Origin: Candidatus Electrothrix communis
Lineage (GTDB): Bacteria; Desulfobacterota; Desulfobulbia; Desulfobulbales; Desulfobulbaceae
Length of the DNA: 64,000 bases
Reading direction: 5' to 3'
Assembly (NCBI GenBank): GCA_030644725.1
Contig: CP130629.1
Coordinates: forward strand, 1,962,795-2,026,794
Made by a program: the position numbers and the translations under genes. Under the pieces are notes generated by a model. The model ran no database searches. It was given only the letters and a program-made list of their open reading frames with translations, and was not told the DNA's origin. Positions 9,648 through 18,152 of the stretch are shown in pieces (position 1 is the stretch's first letter; every line of letters begins with the position of its first letter).

Positions 9648-9816
9648 AAATCCCCCGCCCTGCCGTGTCAACGCAATGATTAAACCTATAGCAATAGGTG
9701 GGCGACTCATACCACAGTTAGGAAATCAATGAAGTCTTCCAGCATGCGACAGGGAAGTCACCCTATCAATGAAAGTTGGCTCAATACTCCGCTGATCACA
9801 AACAGCGCAGGGAAAC
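9648..9816 (-). ncRNA. ssrS: 6S RNA candidate
   Basis: The minus strand reads as a long imperfect hairpin of about 170 nt. The 5' TTTCCCTGC pairs with the 3' GCAGGGC. A large internal region resembles the open-promoter-like bubble, and the apical stem pairs CTTCC with GGAAG around CTGTCGCATGCT. A smaller CCTATTGCTATAGG hairpin sits on the 3' side, where 6S RNAs often have one. The 3' end is followed by eight U residues, as in intrinsic termination. A TAATAT box lies just upstream of the proposed 5' end. Position next to zapA is the well-known 6S context in proteobacteria. 6S RNA binds the housekeeping RNA polymerase holoenzyme and lowers transcription in stationary phase. The ends are approximate. 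Confidence 0.72.
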
Positions 9817-9864
9817 TCGCTATATTAATCTAAAAAAGAACAGGAGAAAAGGCAAAAAAACAAT

Positions 9865-10176
9865 TCATTTATTCAAAGCTGTCGCTACTTGCTCAATAAG
9901 CCTTGAAATCACCTCATTACTCCCTTTATATTTTTTTCGCTCAGCATAAAATTCATCAAATTCCCGTTGCAAGCTCACATGCCGAGCTGCTATCCGCAAA
10001 CACGCCAGAACCAACAGGGCACTGGATGGGACCGTCGTTGTCGGACCGGTCTCCTCTGGCTCACCCAACTCCTGACGCAATACGGAAACTGCCTCTCGCA
10101 CCTCGTCATCAGGCACATCGCTATAGAACGAAAATTCCTGCCCATAAAGGGTAAACTTGATAAGGCGCTCTTCCAT
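9865..10176 (-). CDS. zapA: Cell division protein ZapA
   Basis: A 103-residue protein. ZapA binds and bundles FtsZ filaments at midcell. The N-terminal domain begins MEERLIKFTLYGQEFSFYSD, followed by a helical region with VPSSALLVLACLRIAARHVSLQREFDEF typical of the ZapA coiled-coil dimer. The length is right for the family. It follows the ZapB-like gene by 23 bases and precedes the 6S RNA candidate, the conserved arrangement in many proteobacteria. Confidence 0.88.
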   Translation of the reverse strand: MEERLIKFTLYGQEFSFYSDVPDDEVREAVSVLRQELGEPEETGPTTTVPSSALLVLACLRIAARHVSLQREFDEFYAERKKYKGSNEVISRLIEQVATALNK

Positions 10177-10199
10177 ATTCCAGCGGATAGCGTTTTTAT

Positions 10200-10508
10200 T
10201 CAGTAACTCACAGGGACATCTGAACCCGAGAGCTCGTCAGTTTCTTCTTCCCCTTGCCCAACCTCCGTATGCTCACCGACGTGCTCAGACTCCCATTGCT
10301 CTATTCGCCCAAGCAGGCCGGATACTCGACGACCTACTTCTGAACGTTGTTCCTGCAATTCGGCAAGCTCCATCTTTACAAGTTCGCGTTCGTCTTCACT
10401 CTCACGAAGTTTCTCTTTAAGAACACGATACTTATCTTTCAAACCACTATAATTATCAATCAAGGTCTCGACAAGCTGTTCGAGGCGAACAAACTCTTCG
10501 TTATCCAT
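10200..10508 (-). CDS. zapB: ZapB-like coiled-coil protein
   Basis: A 102-residue protein made almost entirely of heptad-like coiled coil (residues 1 to about 70: LEQLVETLIDNYSGLKDKYRVLKEKL and onward), followed by an acidic low-complexity tail. Size, coiled-coil nature and position immediately upstream of zapA fit ZapB, the ZapA partner that stabilises the Z-ring. Coiled coils carry little family information, so the name rests mainly on context. AGGACT eight bases before ATG serves as ribosome-binding site. Confidence 0.7.
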   Translation of the reverse strand: MDNEEFVRLEQLVETLIDNYSGLKDKYRVLKEKLRESEDERELVKMELAELQEQRSEVGRRVSGLLGRIEQWESEHVGEHTEVGQGEEETDELSGSDVPVSY

Positions 10509-10603
10509 GTGGCAAGTCCTTTTTTTATATCTCTCTATGCACCAATTATAAACACAGTTGGTATAGAGCGACCAAAATATTTCTTCTCAAATATGACAAT
10601 CTC

Positions 10604-10685
10604 GTAAAAAACCCCAAAATACCCTTTTTTCGCATCGTAACCCATTGAGTTAACGTCGCCAAAAATGCAAATCCTGGTTTTTCAT
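10604..10685. repeat. 81-bp MITE-like palindromic element, copy 2
   Basis: Same element and orientation as at 9136: arms GTAAAAAACC and GGTTTTTCAT around a core with CCCATTGAGTT. It lies just upstream of the ZapB-like gene, so copies 1 and 2 bracket the zapB-zapA-6S block. Confidence 0.7.
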
Positions 10686-10797
10686 CTGACCATCAAATGT
10701 GGTAGTCTCATATCGACTTTATACTTACCAGCTAGCGCAGGCAAACGCAAGGATTTTACAGAACCCTTCACAGAACCCTTATAATAAATTTCCTCTG

Positions 10798-11280
10798 CTA
10801 GCGAGAAAAATGCCAGCTCACAGGCCGTCCTTTTTCATAGGGCATATGTCCATGAAAAGGGAAGGGATCTTTGTCAAAGACCAGGGGAAGAAAATATCGA
10901 TCTCCTTCCCACATTGGAAGCTCTCCCAGCTGGTCCAACTGGTGCCAAGCAAGCTCGCCTTCCTCGTTGCATGTTCGCGGAACCCCAACAAAGGAGGTAA
11001 TCAAAAAAATAAACCCCAGCCAGTGCTCTCCGTCGGGTCCGAAGCCGGGCCAACTGATTGTACCGCGCAGCTGCATATCTCGGCAGACAATACCGGCCTC
11101 TTCCCTGATCTCCCGGACCATGCAGCTCTGTACATCCTCATCAGCCTGCATCTTGCCACCAAGGCCGTTGTACTTCCCAAGATGCTGATCATCTGCTCGG
11201 GCATTGCGATGGACAAGCAATACCTTTTCTGCATCCGGAGAAAGGATATAGCCGAGTGTTCCCACAATAGGTGTATACAT
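10798..11280 (-). CDS. NUDIX hydrolase (MutT-like)
   Basis: About 160 residues. The NUDIX box GGKMQADEDVQSCMVREIRE and the following EAGI match G-x5-E-x7-REUxEExGU exactly. The family hydrolyses nucleoside diphosphates linked to another group. The surrounding order (GTLGYILSPDAEKVLLVHRN, then NGLGGKMQ) resembles 8-oxo-dGTP diphosphatases, but the substrate is not provable. The frame can start at a GTG at 11322. The ATG at 11280 is preceded by AGGAAAGGG and is the better start. It is a single gene with about 100 bases of unremarkable sequence on the 3' side, which includes a short tandem CAGAACCCTT repeat. Confidence 0.85.
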   Translation of the reverse strand: MYTPIVGTLGYILSPDAEKVLLVHRNARADDQHLGKYNGLGGKMQADEDVQSCMVREIREEAGIVCRDMQLRGTISWPGFGPDGEHWLGFIFLITSFVGVPRTCNEEGELAWHQLDQLGELPMWEGDRYFLPLVFDKDPFPFHGHMPYEKGRPVSWHFSR

Positions 11281-11322
11281 TCCCTTTCCTGTCCTGATTA
11301 CTCCATGCTGCTCAGCGTACAC

Positions 11323-11606
11323 CCTGCGCTCTCCGCAAGCAATGCCATAAGCAGCTTATTTCCTGGCGTTCTATACGGTCTATTTCAGGGTTTGTCAATA
11401 TACAGCAATGCCCTGAAGAGTCTTTTTTATATTCTGTTACAAACAGAATACCAGACATTCCAAGGAGATTCGCCGATCCTTTTTTCTAAAAAACAGCAGG
11501 GGGAAATTTCAAGTAGGGAAGGAAGACCTTCCTTACGTCCAACTTCTTCTATGAAATGGCCATACAAACCGAGTGATTCGGCATGGCAAGCGAATAATCT
11601 CTCGCG
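11323..11606. other. Intergenic stretch, no gene seen
   Basis: About 280 AT-rich bases. A GGAAGG...CCTTCC hairpin near 11518-11536 is the only structure noted. Nothing coding. Confidence 0.4.
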
Positions 11607-11732
11607 TCAGGAAAGCGAATGACGGGTAATTTCACGACAATAATCTTTTATCAATACCAATCGTTGTTTGACTGTCATCCGAAAATAAAAAGGGCTGTAC
11701 ATCAATATGCGGATCGCTTCACGATATTCCAT
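11607..11732 (-). CDS. Small hypothetical protein (41 aa)
   Basis: ATG at 11732 is preceded by AAGGATTTTAAAG, a usable ribosome-binding site. The product MEYREAIRILMYSPFYFRMT and onward is compact and amphipathic. It looks like a type of short conserved ORF found in related sulfate reducers, a recollection I cannot check. The open frame extends upstream to 11858, but that part has poor composition. Function unknown. Confidence 0.45.
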   Translation of the reverse strand: MEYREAIRILMYSPFYFRMTVKQRLVLIKDYCREITRHSLS

Positions 11733-12051
11733 CTTTAAAATCCTTAACAATAATTTACTACTGCAACAAGCCTTTCCCTCTAAGTACAGGGTACAAGGCT
11801 TTGTACTCCTCGTACAGCTTTTTATACCTCCTCGCCTAAAATTTCTTACAAAGAGCATAATGTTTATGCGTTAAACCACGTCCTCGCAGCAGACGCCATT
11901 CCAAAGAAACGCTCCTCTATTCCGACAATCCCCTTAGACAGGATTAAACGCACAAACGGAACAAAAGGGCGGCGCGCAATTGATTTCTCCTTGTAAGCAT
12001 GGCATTATGCCTAGAATGAATGGGTGAAATCGCAGCATTATACGGTTCGAA

Positions 12052-12156
12052 ATGATCAGCTTTGACTGGACCATGAAAAAGCTCCTGCGGAGCAAGGTCA
12101 ACTTTGAAATATTGGAAGGTTTGCCCAGCAAACGCATCAAGCCGAAAAAACAATAA
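12052..12156 (+). pseudogene. Remnant of an Rpn/PD-(D/E)XK nuclease-family transposase
   Basis: A 34-codon frame opens MISFDWTMKKLLRSKVNFEI, followed by LEG. This is very close to what I know as the beginning of Rpn-type 'PD-(D/E)XK nuclease family transposase' proteins. After LEG the similarity is lost, and the frame ends within ten codons (PSKRIKPKKQ). Everything after the first 25 residues of the usual roughly 300 is missing. The flanks 11859-12051 contain nothing recognisable. Confidence 0.55.
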
Positions 12157-12173
12157 CCTGACCGATCATTTTT

Positions 12174-12845
12174 ATGTGTTACAACGCAACATCAAGCCTG
12201 ATAGGTGCCTGTTGCGCCTACGGTGTGGCCGCCTACCTACTCCGGCGCGATAACCCGCGACTGAGATGGGGTGCGGTGGCGCTGATGGGGATCACCGCCA
12301 TGCAGTGGACCGAGGCCGCATTATGGCTGGATGGCCCCAAACCTCACGGAATGGTGAATCAACTGGTGACAATCGCCTTGATTCCTCTGGCCTTGCTGGC
12401 CCAGGCATGGGGACCACTGTTCGGTTCCACATTTGATCGCCCCGTGCGGGAACGGCGGGTGCCGTTTTATTTCCTGTTGATTCTCGGTCTGGCTTTTGTT
12501 GTGGTCGTACGTGTTGTCTATCATCCTCTACACACCCAGATTACCCCGGCAGGGCACCTGAACTGGTATTCTCCGCAAAATCCGCCAGTATTTGCTGCCT
12601 GGGCCTACGGATTGTGGGCCGTGATAATTGGAGCACCGTTTTTATTGTGGTGGCGACCGGTTTGGCAAGGCATCGGGATTGTGTCCTGGGGCTGGCTGTG
12701 GGCCGTTATTGCCTTTCTGATCAGCGACAGCGCGGCGAGTTATTGGTGTTTCTTTGTTACCTTCTACGCCGCGTTTATCTTGGTTTATTCGTTCATGGTC
12801 AGCGATGAAATGGAATCGGGGCAAGAGGGAACGGGGCGAACATAG
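12174..12845 (+). CDS. Integral membrane protein (DUF6629-like)
   Basis: A 223-residue protein with about seven hydrophobic segments. The start MCYNATSSLIGACCAYGVAA resembles the MCFSATAS opening of an uncharacterised membrane family (DUF6629). WTEAALWL and HLNWYSP occur in loops. It is GC-richer than the downstream island genes. No ribosome-binding site is obvious before the ATG. Function unknown. It ends 28 bases before a damaged antitoxin gene. Confidence 0.7.
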   Translation: MCYNATSSLIGACCAYGVAAYLLRRDNPRLRWGAVALMGITAMQWTEAALWLDGPKPHGMVNQLVTIALIPLALLAQAWGPLFGSTFDRPVRERRVPFYFLLILGLAFVVVVRVVYHPLHTQITPAGHLNWYSPQNPPVFAAWAYGLWAVIIGAPFLLWWRPVWQGIGIVSWGWLWAVIAFLISDSAASYWCFFVTFYAAFILVYSFMVSDEMESGQEGTGRT

Positions 12846-12873
12846 AAAACGGAGATTTTGTGGAGGTATCACC

Positions 12874-13179
12874 ATGAGAAAATAAATCGCAGATTCAATA
12901 ACAACGACTGTACGAGATCTGAACAAAAGCGGATTGGTAGATGATATTACGATGAAGAACATAGAAAAGTTCTGCCTGCCGAAAATTCAGGAGTATAGCC
13001 CAGAACAGATTGTATCAATCAGAAAAAAATTCAAATTGAGTCAGGCGGCACTGGCCAGCATTTTCAATATCAGCCCGTCTACTGTCCGAAAATGGGAGCA
13101 AAGCGACAAGAAACCTGCCGGTGCATCAAGAAAGTTGCTGGATATTATAGAAAGAAAAGGGATTGAAGCCTTGATCTGA
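12874..13179 (+). pseudogene. Orphan HigA/NadS-type antitoxin with a nonsense codon 4
   Basis: TGGAGG is well placed before an ATG at 12874, but the fourth codon is TAA (MRK-stop). Beyond it the same frame continues IADSITTTVRDLNKSG, then LVDDITMKN and a clear Cro/C1-type helix-turn-helix (LSQAALASIFNISPSTVRKW). This is the layout of NadS/HigA antitoxins, which begin MxKSIAESI. A shorter product could start at TTG 12934 or ATG 12952 and would keep the helix-turn-helix domain. No RelE/HigB toxin frame is found upstream or downstream, so the module is broken or reduced to a solitary regulator. Confidence 0.7.
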
Positions 13180-13247
13180 GTTTTCCCGGTGGCGATAGTG
13201 TACTTTTCCGGCGGTCAAAATGAAACACCGACACCCCTTATGTCAGG

Positions 13248-14309
13248 ATGAATAAAATAGAAATTCCGAAGCAGTTCAATGAAATCATTACTCTTATCAG
13301 AGATGCAAAATCTCGGGTTCTCTCTACGGCCAACGCTGAGTTGATCTCTCTGTACTGGCGGACGGGGCAATATATCAACAAACGCCTGTCTTCGGAGGAA
13401 TGGGGTAAAAAGACCATTGAGCAGCTTGCGGAGTACATTCGGGCACAGGAGCCGGGAATAAAAGGCTTCGAGCGGCGTAACCTCTACCGAATGCGTCAAT
13501 TTTACGAAACATACCCTGATTTCCAAATTGTGTCCCCGGTGGTGACACAATTATCTTGGTCGAATAATCTGATTATCCTGTCCCGATGCAAGACTGAGGA
13601 AGAGCGTTCTTTTTATCTCAATCTCGCACTCGCAGAGAGATATTCCAAAAGAGAGCTGGAGCGTCAGATAAACAGCGGTGTTTTTGAAAGAACGTTACTG
13701 TCGGACAATAAATTTTCCGGGGCAGGTCGAAAACTGCCGGAGGCTGCTCGCGGTGTATTCAAAGATGCATATGTTTTTGATTTTTTAAACCTTCCGCCCA
13801 TTCACTCGGAAAAGGATCTGCAAAAGGCTCTTCTGGCTTCTCTGAAAGATTTTATTCTTGAACTGGGACGAGATTTCACTTTCATCAGTCAGGAATACCG
13901 GATACAGGTCGGCAACAGCGATTTTTTCATCGACCTTCTTTTTTATCATCGGGATCTCAGATGCTTGATTGCTTTTGAGCTGAAAACGGATAAATTCAGG
14001 CCTGAGTATCTCGGACAGCTAGAGTTTTATCTGGAAGCCTTAGACAGGGATGTTAAAAAGGATCATGAGAACGTCAGTATAGGCATTTTGCTCTGTCGAG
14101 ATAAAGATGACGAGGTGGTTGAATACGCATTGAGTCGCTCTTTAAGCCCGTCGATAGTTGCCGAATATGAGACGAAGTTAATTCCCAAGGAGATATTGCG
14201 AAAGAAAATAAATGAATTTTATGAACTGCTTGACGCGCACGAGGGGGCAGGACACCCCCTGGGAAAAGACGATATGCTCCGTAATCAACCGGAATCGAGT
14301 GAAGAATGA
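13248..14309 (+). CDS. DUF1016 (YhcG-type) PD-(D/E)XK nuclease protein
   Basis: A 353-residue protein. The N-terminal domain (ISLYWRTGQYINKRL, FERRNLYRMRQFYETYP) is the DUF1016 N-domain. The C-terminal part (SDFFIDLLFYHRDLRCLIAF, ELKTDKFRPEYLGQLEFYL) carries the D-x(n)-ExK nuclease core. The family is widespread in mobile regions and is proposed to act on DNA, in recombination or defence. Only four bases overlap the next gene (ATGA), which suggests coupling. It follows an orphan antitoxin and precedes VanZ and an RloC-like gene in an accessory island. Confidence 0.88.
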   Translation: MNKIEIPKQFNEIITLIRDAKSRVLSTANAELISLYWRTGQYINKRLSSEEWGKKTIEQLAEYIRAQEPGIKGFERRNLYRMRQFYETYPDFQIVSPVVTQLSWSNNLIILSRCKTEEERSFYLNLALAERYSKRELERQINSGVFERTLLSDNKFSGAGRKLPEAARGVFKDAYVFDFLNLPPIHSEKDLQKALLASLKDFILELGRDFTFISQEYRIQVGNSDFFIDLLFYHRDLRCLIAFELKTDKFRPEYLGQLEFYLEALDRDVKKDHENVSIGILLCRDKDDEVVEYALSRSLSPSIVAEYETKLIPKEILRKKINEFYELLDAHEGAGHPLGKDDMLRNQPESSEE

Positions 14310-14707
14310 CCAGCGCAGCAAAAAAATCAAACCGTCTTTGGGCAATATTCGGGATACTTTTTCTCGCCTTCTTCCTCTATGTGATCTACGCAGCAAGTCA
14401 AGGAACTTTACCTTTCTTTATTCGTCGGTTATACATGTTTCCTGGTGGGGATAAATTGGGGCATTTTATTTTACTGGGGATCGCTTCGTTCTTTGCCAAT
14501 CAGCTTTTGCATCCAAGGCATTTTCTTGTTTTTGGGAAGGTATTCTTCGTCGGCACCCTGATAGTGTTGCTTGCTATTACGGGGGAAGAAATCAGCCAGA
14601 TTTTTATTGCGAATCGTACCTTTGACTTGATTGATCTTTTTTGCAGTTATCTTGGGATTATTGCCGGGGATATTCCAGCAAGGCCATCAAGAGAGAGCAG
14701 ACAATAA
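14306..14707 (+). CDS. VanZ-like membrane protein
   Basis: 133 residues with three or four hydrophobic segments. GGDKLGHFILLGIASFFANQ and GEEISQIFIANRTFDLIDL are the two conserved VanZ blocks. The family is named for a teicoplanin-resistance accessory protein, but most members have unknown roles. Its ATG overlaps the DUF1016 stop by four bases. It ends 28 bases before the RloC-like start. Confidence 0.8.
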   Translation: MTSAAKKSNRLWAIFGILFLAFFLYVIYAASQGTLPFFIRRLYMFPGGDKLGHFILLGIASFFANQLLHPRHFLVFGKVFFVGTLIVLLAITGEEISQIFIANRTFDLIDLFCSYLGIIAGDIPARPSRESRQ

Positions 14708-14735
14708 CCTTATTTTAAATAATTACGATACAACC

Positions 14736-16964
14736 ATGCTTAACTTCATAACCATTAAGAACGTTGCCAATTATGACTCTCAAGGTATTCAGCTCGATAA
14801 TTTAAAAAAAATTAATTTTATATATGGGGCCAATGGAACAGGAAAAACTACCATCTCGAATTTTTTAGACGACCAGTCCAGCAACAACTTCAATCATTGC
14901 CAAGTGACTTGGAAGCATGGCATTTCTCTCAAGTGTCAAGTTTATAATAAAAGCTTCCGAGAGCGAAATTTTGGAAAGGGCGAAATTGCGGGAGTATTCA
15001 CTTTAGGACAGGCCGCGAAGCAAGATACTGAACTTATAAAACAAAAAGAAGAACAGCTTGCAGCATTGAAAGAGGAGGGGGAGAAAAAAAAGGAAACGTT
15101 ACAAAAGCAAATTAGAACGAAAGAAGAAAAAGAAATTGAATTAAGGGAGTTTCTTTGGAAGTCCGTATATAAAAAGTATGAGGGAACTTTTAAGGAAGCA
15201 TTCAGGGGTTCTATAAATAAAGAAAAATTCCAACAAACATTGATATCTGCTTTGAAGAAAGGCAAACGCGAACTTCCAACGCATGAAGAATTAGAAAAAA
15301 AATACAAAACTATTTTTGGCAAAACTCAACAAAAAATTAATTCGATTCCAACAATAAAGTACGATAGATTAGTTAAAATGGAAGAAGATGACATATGGAA
15401 AAAAAAGATAATTGGAAAAAAAGATGTAGAAATAGCAAAAATTATTCAATTGCTAAATATTGATGATTGGGTTAACCAAGGAAGAAATTTCATTAAAGAA
15501 AGTAAAATTTGCCCTTTCTGCCAACAGGAAACAATTACTGAATCATTCAGAGAACAGATAGAGCATTTTTTTGATGAAACCTATACACAATTAATAGATA
15601 ACATTAAATCACTAAGCGTAGAATATATAAAATATATCGATGATATAAATATAATTTTAAGCCAAATAGAAACAACAGAAAAATCCGATGAAAATAGTAA
15701 ACTAAACCTCGATCTATTTTCGACACACTTGAGAAGTGCTGTTAGCCAATTATCTGAAAACAAAGAATTGTTAAGTATTAAACTTAAAGAACCAAGTAGA
15801 GTAATTGAACTTCGTTCAACACATGTTGATTTAGATGCACTATCTACCCTTATCGACTCAGCTAACGATGAAATAAGCAAGCACAATAAAATTGTATCAA
15901 ACTATAACAGAGAAAGAGACCAACTAATTCTAGACATATGGGAATTAATAGCAAAAGAGAACAAATTAGAGATAGAGGATCGAGAAAATAAAATTACTGG
16001 ACTTCAACAAGGAATAAATAATTTAGAAAAAGAACTCTCTGAAAAACGAGAGTCTTATTCAAAGGTTAACAACGAGATAAAAGAATTAAATCGAAATATA
16101 ACCGGAGTGCAATCTGCCGTTGACGAAATTAACAATACACTTCGTTATTATTCTTTTACAAATTTCGAAATCGTGCCCTCAAATTTATTGGAAAATCATT
16201 ATCAAATAAGAAGAGAAGATGGAAGCCTAGCTGAATCAACGCTGAGCGAGGGCGAAATAACATTTATTACATTTTTATATTTTCTACAATTAGCTAAAGG
16301 ATCAAAATATAAAGAAAAAGTATCTTACGAACGAATATTGGTAGTCGACGATCCAATATCAAGTCTTGATAGTAATATTTTGTTTGTAGTTAGCACGATG
16401 CTGAAACAAGTTATACGTGATATTAAATCTGGAACTGGAAACGTAAAACAACTAATATTATTAACACATAATGTTTATTTCCACAAAGAAGTCTCGTTTA
16501 TTGATGGCAGAACGAAGGAAGACAAATACACAAATTATTGGATATTAAGAAAAAATAACAATACCGCTTTCCTGCAATCATTTAACATGAAAAACCCTAT
16601 TAAATCATCTTACGAACTGTTATGGCAAGAATTGAAAGACAAAGAAAATAGTTCTTGTATTTCTTTACAAAATACCATGAGAAGAATTATTGAAAATTAC
16701 TTCAAAATATTGGGAAAATATGGCGATGATGACCTGATTAAAAAATTTTCTTCAAAAGAAGAGCAAGAGATTTGCAGGTCGCTTATTTCATGGATCAATG
16801 ACGGATCTCATAGTATAAATGACGACCTATTTATTGAATATCAATCAAAAACAATTGATAATTATTTATCAGTATTTGAAAAAATATTTGTCTTAACTGA
16901 TCATAAAGGACATTATGACATGATGATGGGTCCCGCAGTTAGCACTTGTAATTGGGCAGTTTGA
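14736..16964 (+). CDS. RloC/PrrC-like AAA ATPase, putative anticodon nuclease
   Basis: A 742-residue protein. Walker A GANGTGKTT is at residues 31-39, a CPFC zinc-hook motif at 259-262 inside a long coiled coil, the ABC signature LSEGE at 503-507, Walker B ILVVDDP with aspartates 538-539, a D-loop SSLDS, and an H-loop LLTHN. The C-terminal domain has R649-x3-E653 (MRRIIENYF) and H692 (NDGSHS), matching the R-x3-E...H catalytic triad of PrrC/RloC tRNA anticodon nucleases. RloC is the member with a Rad50-like zinc hook. The frame can be extended to 14631, but the ATG at 14736 starts the conserved LNFITIKNV. The gene is visibly AT-richer than its neighbours, a sign of transfer. Another AAA_13 ATPase without nuclease activity cannot be excluded. 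Confidence 0.82.
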   Translation: MLNFITIKNVANYDSQGIQLDNLKKINFIYGANGTGKTTISNFLDDQSSNNFNHCQVTWKHGISLKCQVYNKSFRERNFGKGEIAGVFTLGQAAKQDTELIKQKEEQLAALKEEGEKKKETLQKQIRTKEEKEIELREFLWKSVYKKYEGTFKEAFRGSINKEKFQQTLISALKKGKRELPTHEELEKKYKTIFGKTQQKINSIPTIKYDRLVKMEEDDIWKKKIIGKKDVEIAKIIQLLNIDDWVNQGRNFIKESKICPFCQQETITESFREQIEHFFDETYTQLIDNIKSLSVEYIKYIDDINIILSQIETTEKSDENSKLNLDLFSTHLRSAVSQLSENKELLSIKLKEPSRVIELRSTHVDLDALSTLIDSANDEISKHNKIVSNYNRERDQLILDIWELIAKENKLEIEDRENKITGLQQGINNLEKELSEKRESYSKVNNEIKELNRNITGVQSAVDEINNTLRYYSFTNFEIVPSNLLENHYQIRREDGSLAESTLSEGEITFITFLYFLQLAKGSKYKEKVSYERILVVDDPISSLDSNILFVVSTMLKQVIRDIKSGTGNVKQLILLTHNVYFHKEVSFIDGRTKEDKYTNYWILRKNNNTAFLQSFNMKNPIKSSYELLWQELKDKENSSCISLQNTMRRIIENYFKILGKYGDDDLIKKFSSKEEQEICRSLISWINDGSHSINDDLFIEYQSKTIDNYLSVFEKIFVLTDHKGHYDMMMGPAVSTCNWAV

Positions 16965-16995
16965 TTATAACGTCGCCATATATGCCAGTGGCAAT

Positions 16996-17139
16996 ATGAA
17001 TAGATTTCTCCGCATCCTCCACACCTCCGACTGGCACATAGGCCGAACCCTCTACGGACGCCATCGCTACGCCGAGTTCGCCGCCTTTTTCGATTGGCTC
17101 AACAACACCATTGTCGAGCAACCCGGCAGATCAGGGTAA
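16996..17139 (+). pseudogene. Duplicated 5' fragment of sbcD
   Basis: Positions 17011-17120 match 18171-18280 of the intact sbcD gene with only three differences in 110 bases. The fragment has its own ATG (16996) and reads MNRFLRILHTSDWHIGRTLY and onward, diverging at VEQ into PGRSG and a stop. GTAAAACAC at its end (17136-17144) recurs at 18086-18094 just before intact sbcD, so this direct repeat brackets the toxin-antitoxin pair. It marks a recombination junction. Confidence 0.92.
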
Positions 17140-17236
17140 AACACGAACTCGATTACAATAAGAATTTATTTGTTTCAAGTTCACCGGTTATGGTATCATA
17201 TTTATTGTGATGATAATCAGATGACAAGGAGAAGAT

Positions 17237-17524
17237 ATGGCCACATTAATGATAGATCGTATAGATGAACGAACATTCACGCAATTGAATCAGATGGCTC
17301 TTCATCTTTTCGAGAGTCCTGCCGAACTGGCGCGTTTTCTCTTGGCTGCCGGAATGTATCATGCAAATAAAATGAGCTTTCAGGCTGCGGCAGATTTATC
17401 CGGCTTAAGCTTTGACGGTTTTAAAAAAAGATTAAGAGAATATTTTTCAACGGGTTATATTATTGCACCCGAGGTTGCGGAAGAAGACCTAGACATTGCA
17501 AAAAAAATATCCGATTCAGCATGA
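17237..17524 (+). CDS. UPF0175-family antitoxin
   Basis: 95 residues. MALHLFESPAELARFLLAAG and MSFQAAADLSGLSFDGFKKR match the helix-turn-helix-like layout of UPF0175 proteins, which act as antitoxins to PIN toxins. AAGGAG seven bases before ATG is a strong ribosome-binding site. The stop overlaps the next start by four bases (ATGA). The AT-rich 17140-17236 upstream probably holds promoter and operator. Confidence 0.83.
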   Translation: MATLMIDRIDERTFTQLNQMALHLFESPAELARFLLAAGMYHANKMSFQAAADLSGLSFDGFKKRLREYFSTGYIIAPEVAEEDLDIAKKISDSA

Positions 17525-17994
17525 GAGTCGTCTCAAACACAAGTCCGATTATATTTTTAGGCAATGTCGACAGCCTGGATATTCTGTCTTCCTGCTTCAG
17601 CAGAATTTTTATTCCGAAGGCTGTCGAAACTGAATTTAAAGCGGAACAGCTGCCCCCGATGCTGGAATCCCGCCGGATCTCAGCGACAGGAGAATCTTTT
17701 GTCGATTTACATTACGGTGCATTACATCGCGGTGAACTGGAGGCCATTCAGCTGGCTCGGGAAGTAAATGCCGATTTGGTATTATTGGACGACCTGCTGG
17801 CTCGTAACAAGGCAAAGGAACTGAATATTGACGTAATGGGAACATTGGGGATTTTTCTGTTCGCCTGTCGTCAAAAATATATCTCCCCGAAATTCGCCGC
17901 ACAAAAAATAGATCTTTTGATCAGCGAATACGATATGTATGTGGCTTCAAATCTCTTGCGAAAGATCAAGGATGAACTGAAATCATTAGAATAA
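17521..17994 (+). CDS. PIN-domain (DUF3368) toxin
   Basis: 157 residues. The start VVSNTSPIIFLGNVD has the first PIN aspartate replaced by the N-T-S-P pattern usual in DUF3368. The remaining acidic residues appear as E in HRGELEAI and DD in LVLLDDLLARNKA. PIN toxins are metal-dependent RNases that cleave tRNA, rRNA or mRNA. The DUF3368 group pairs with UPF0175 antitoxins, as here. Start and stop overlap supports coupled translation. The module sits between a partial and an intact sbcD. Confidence 0.85.
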   Translation: MRVVSNTSPIIFLGNVDSLDILSSCFSRIFIPKAVETEFKAEQLPPMLESRRISATGESFVDLHYGALHRGELEAIQLAREVNADLVLLDDLLARNKAKELNIDVMGTLGIFLFACRQKYISPKFAAQKIDLLISEYDMYVASNLLRKIKDELKSLE

Positions 17995-18152
17995 GTTCAA
18001 AAACGACAGGGGAACTGATTAAATATTGTGGCGAGCGGGTGCGCTTTGTGTTATCCCTTGTTTCGTTGTTCTGCACCGAATGAGCGTAAAACACAAATAA
18101 AGGATGAGGACTCCTCTTCCGTCACCATTCGAGCCCAACCCCATCGCCCACA

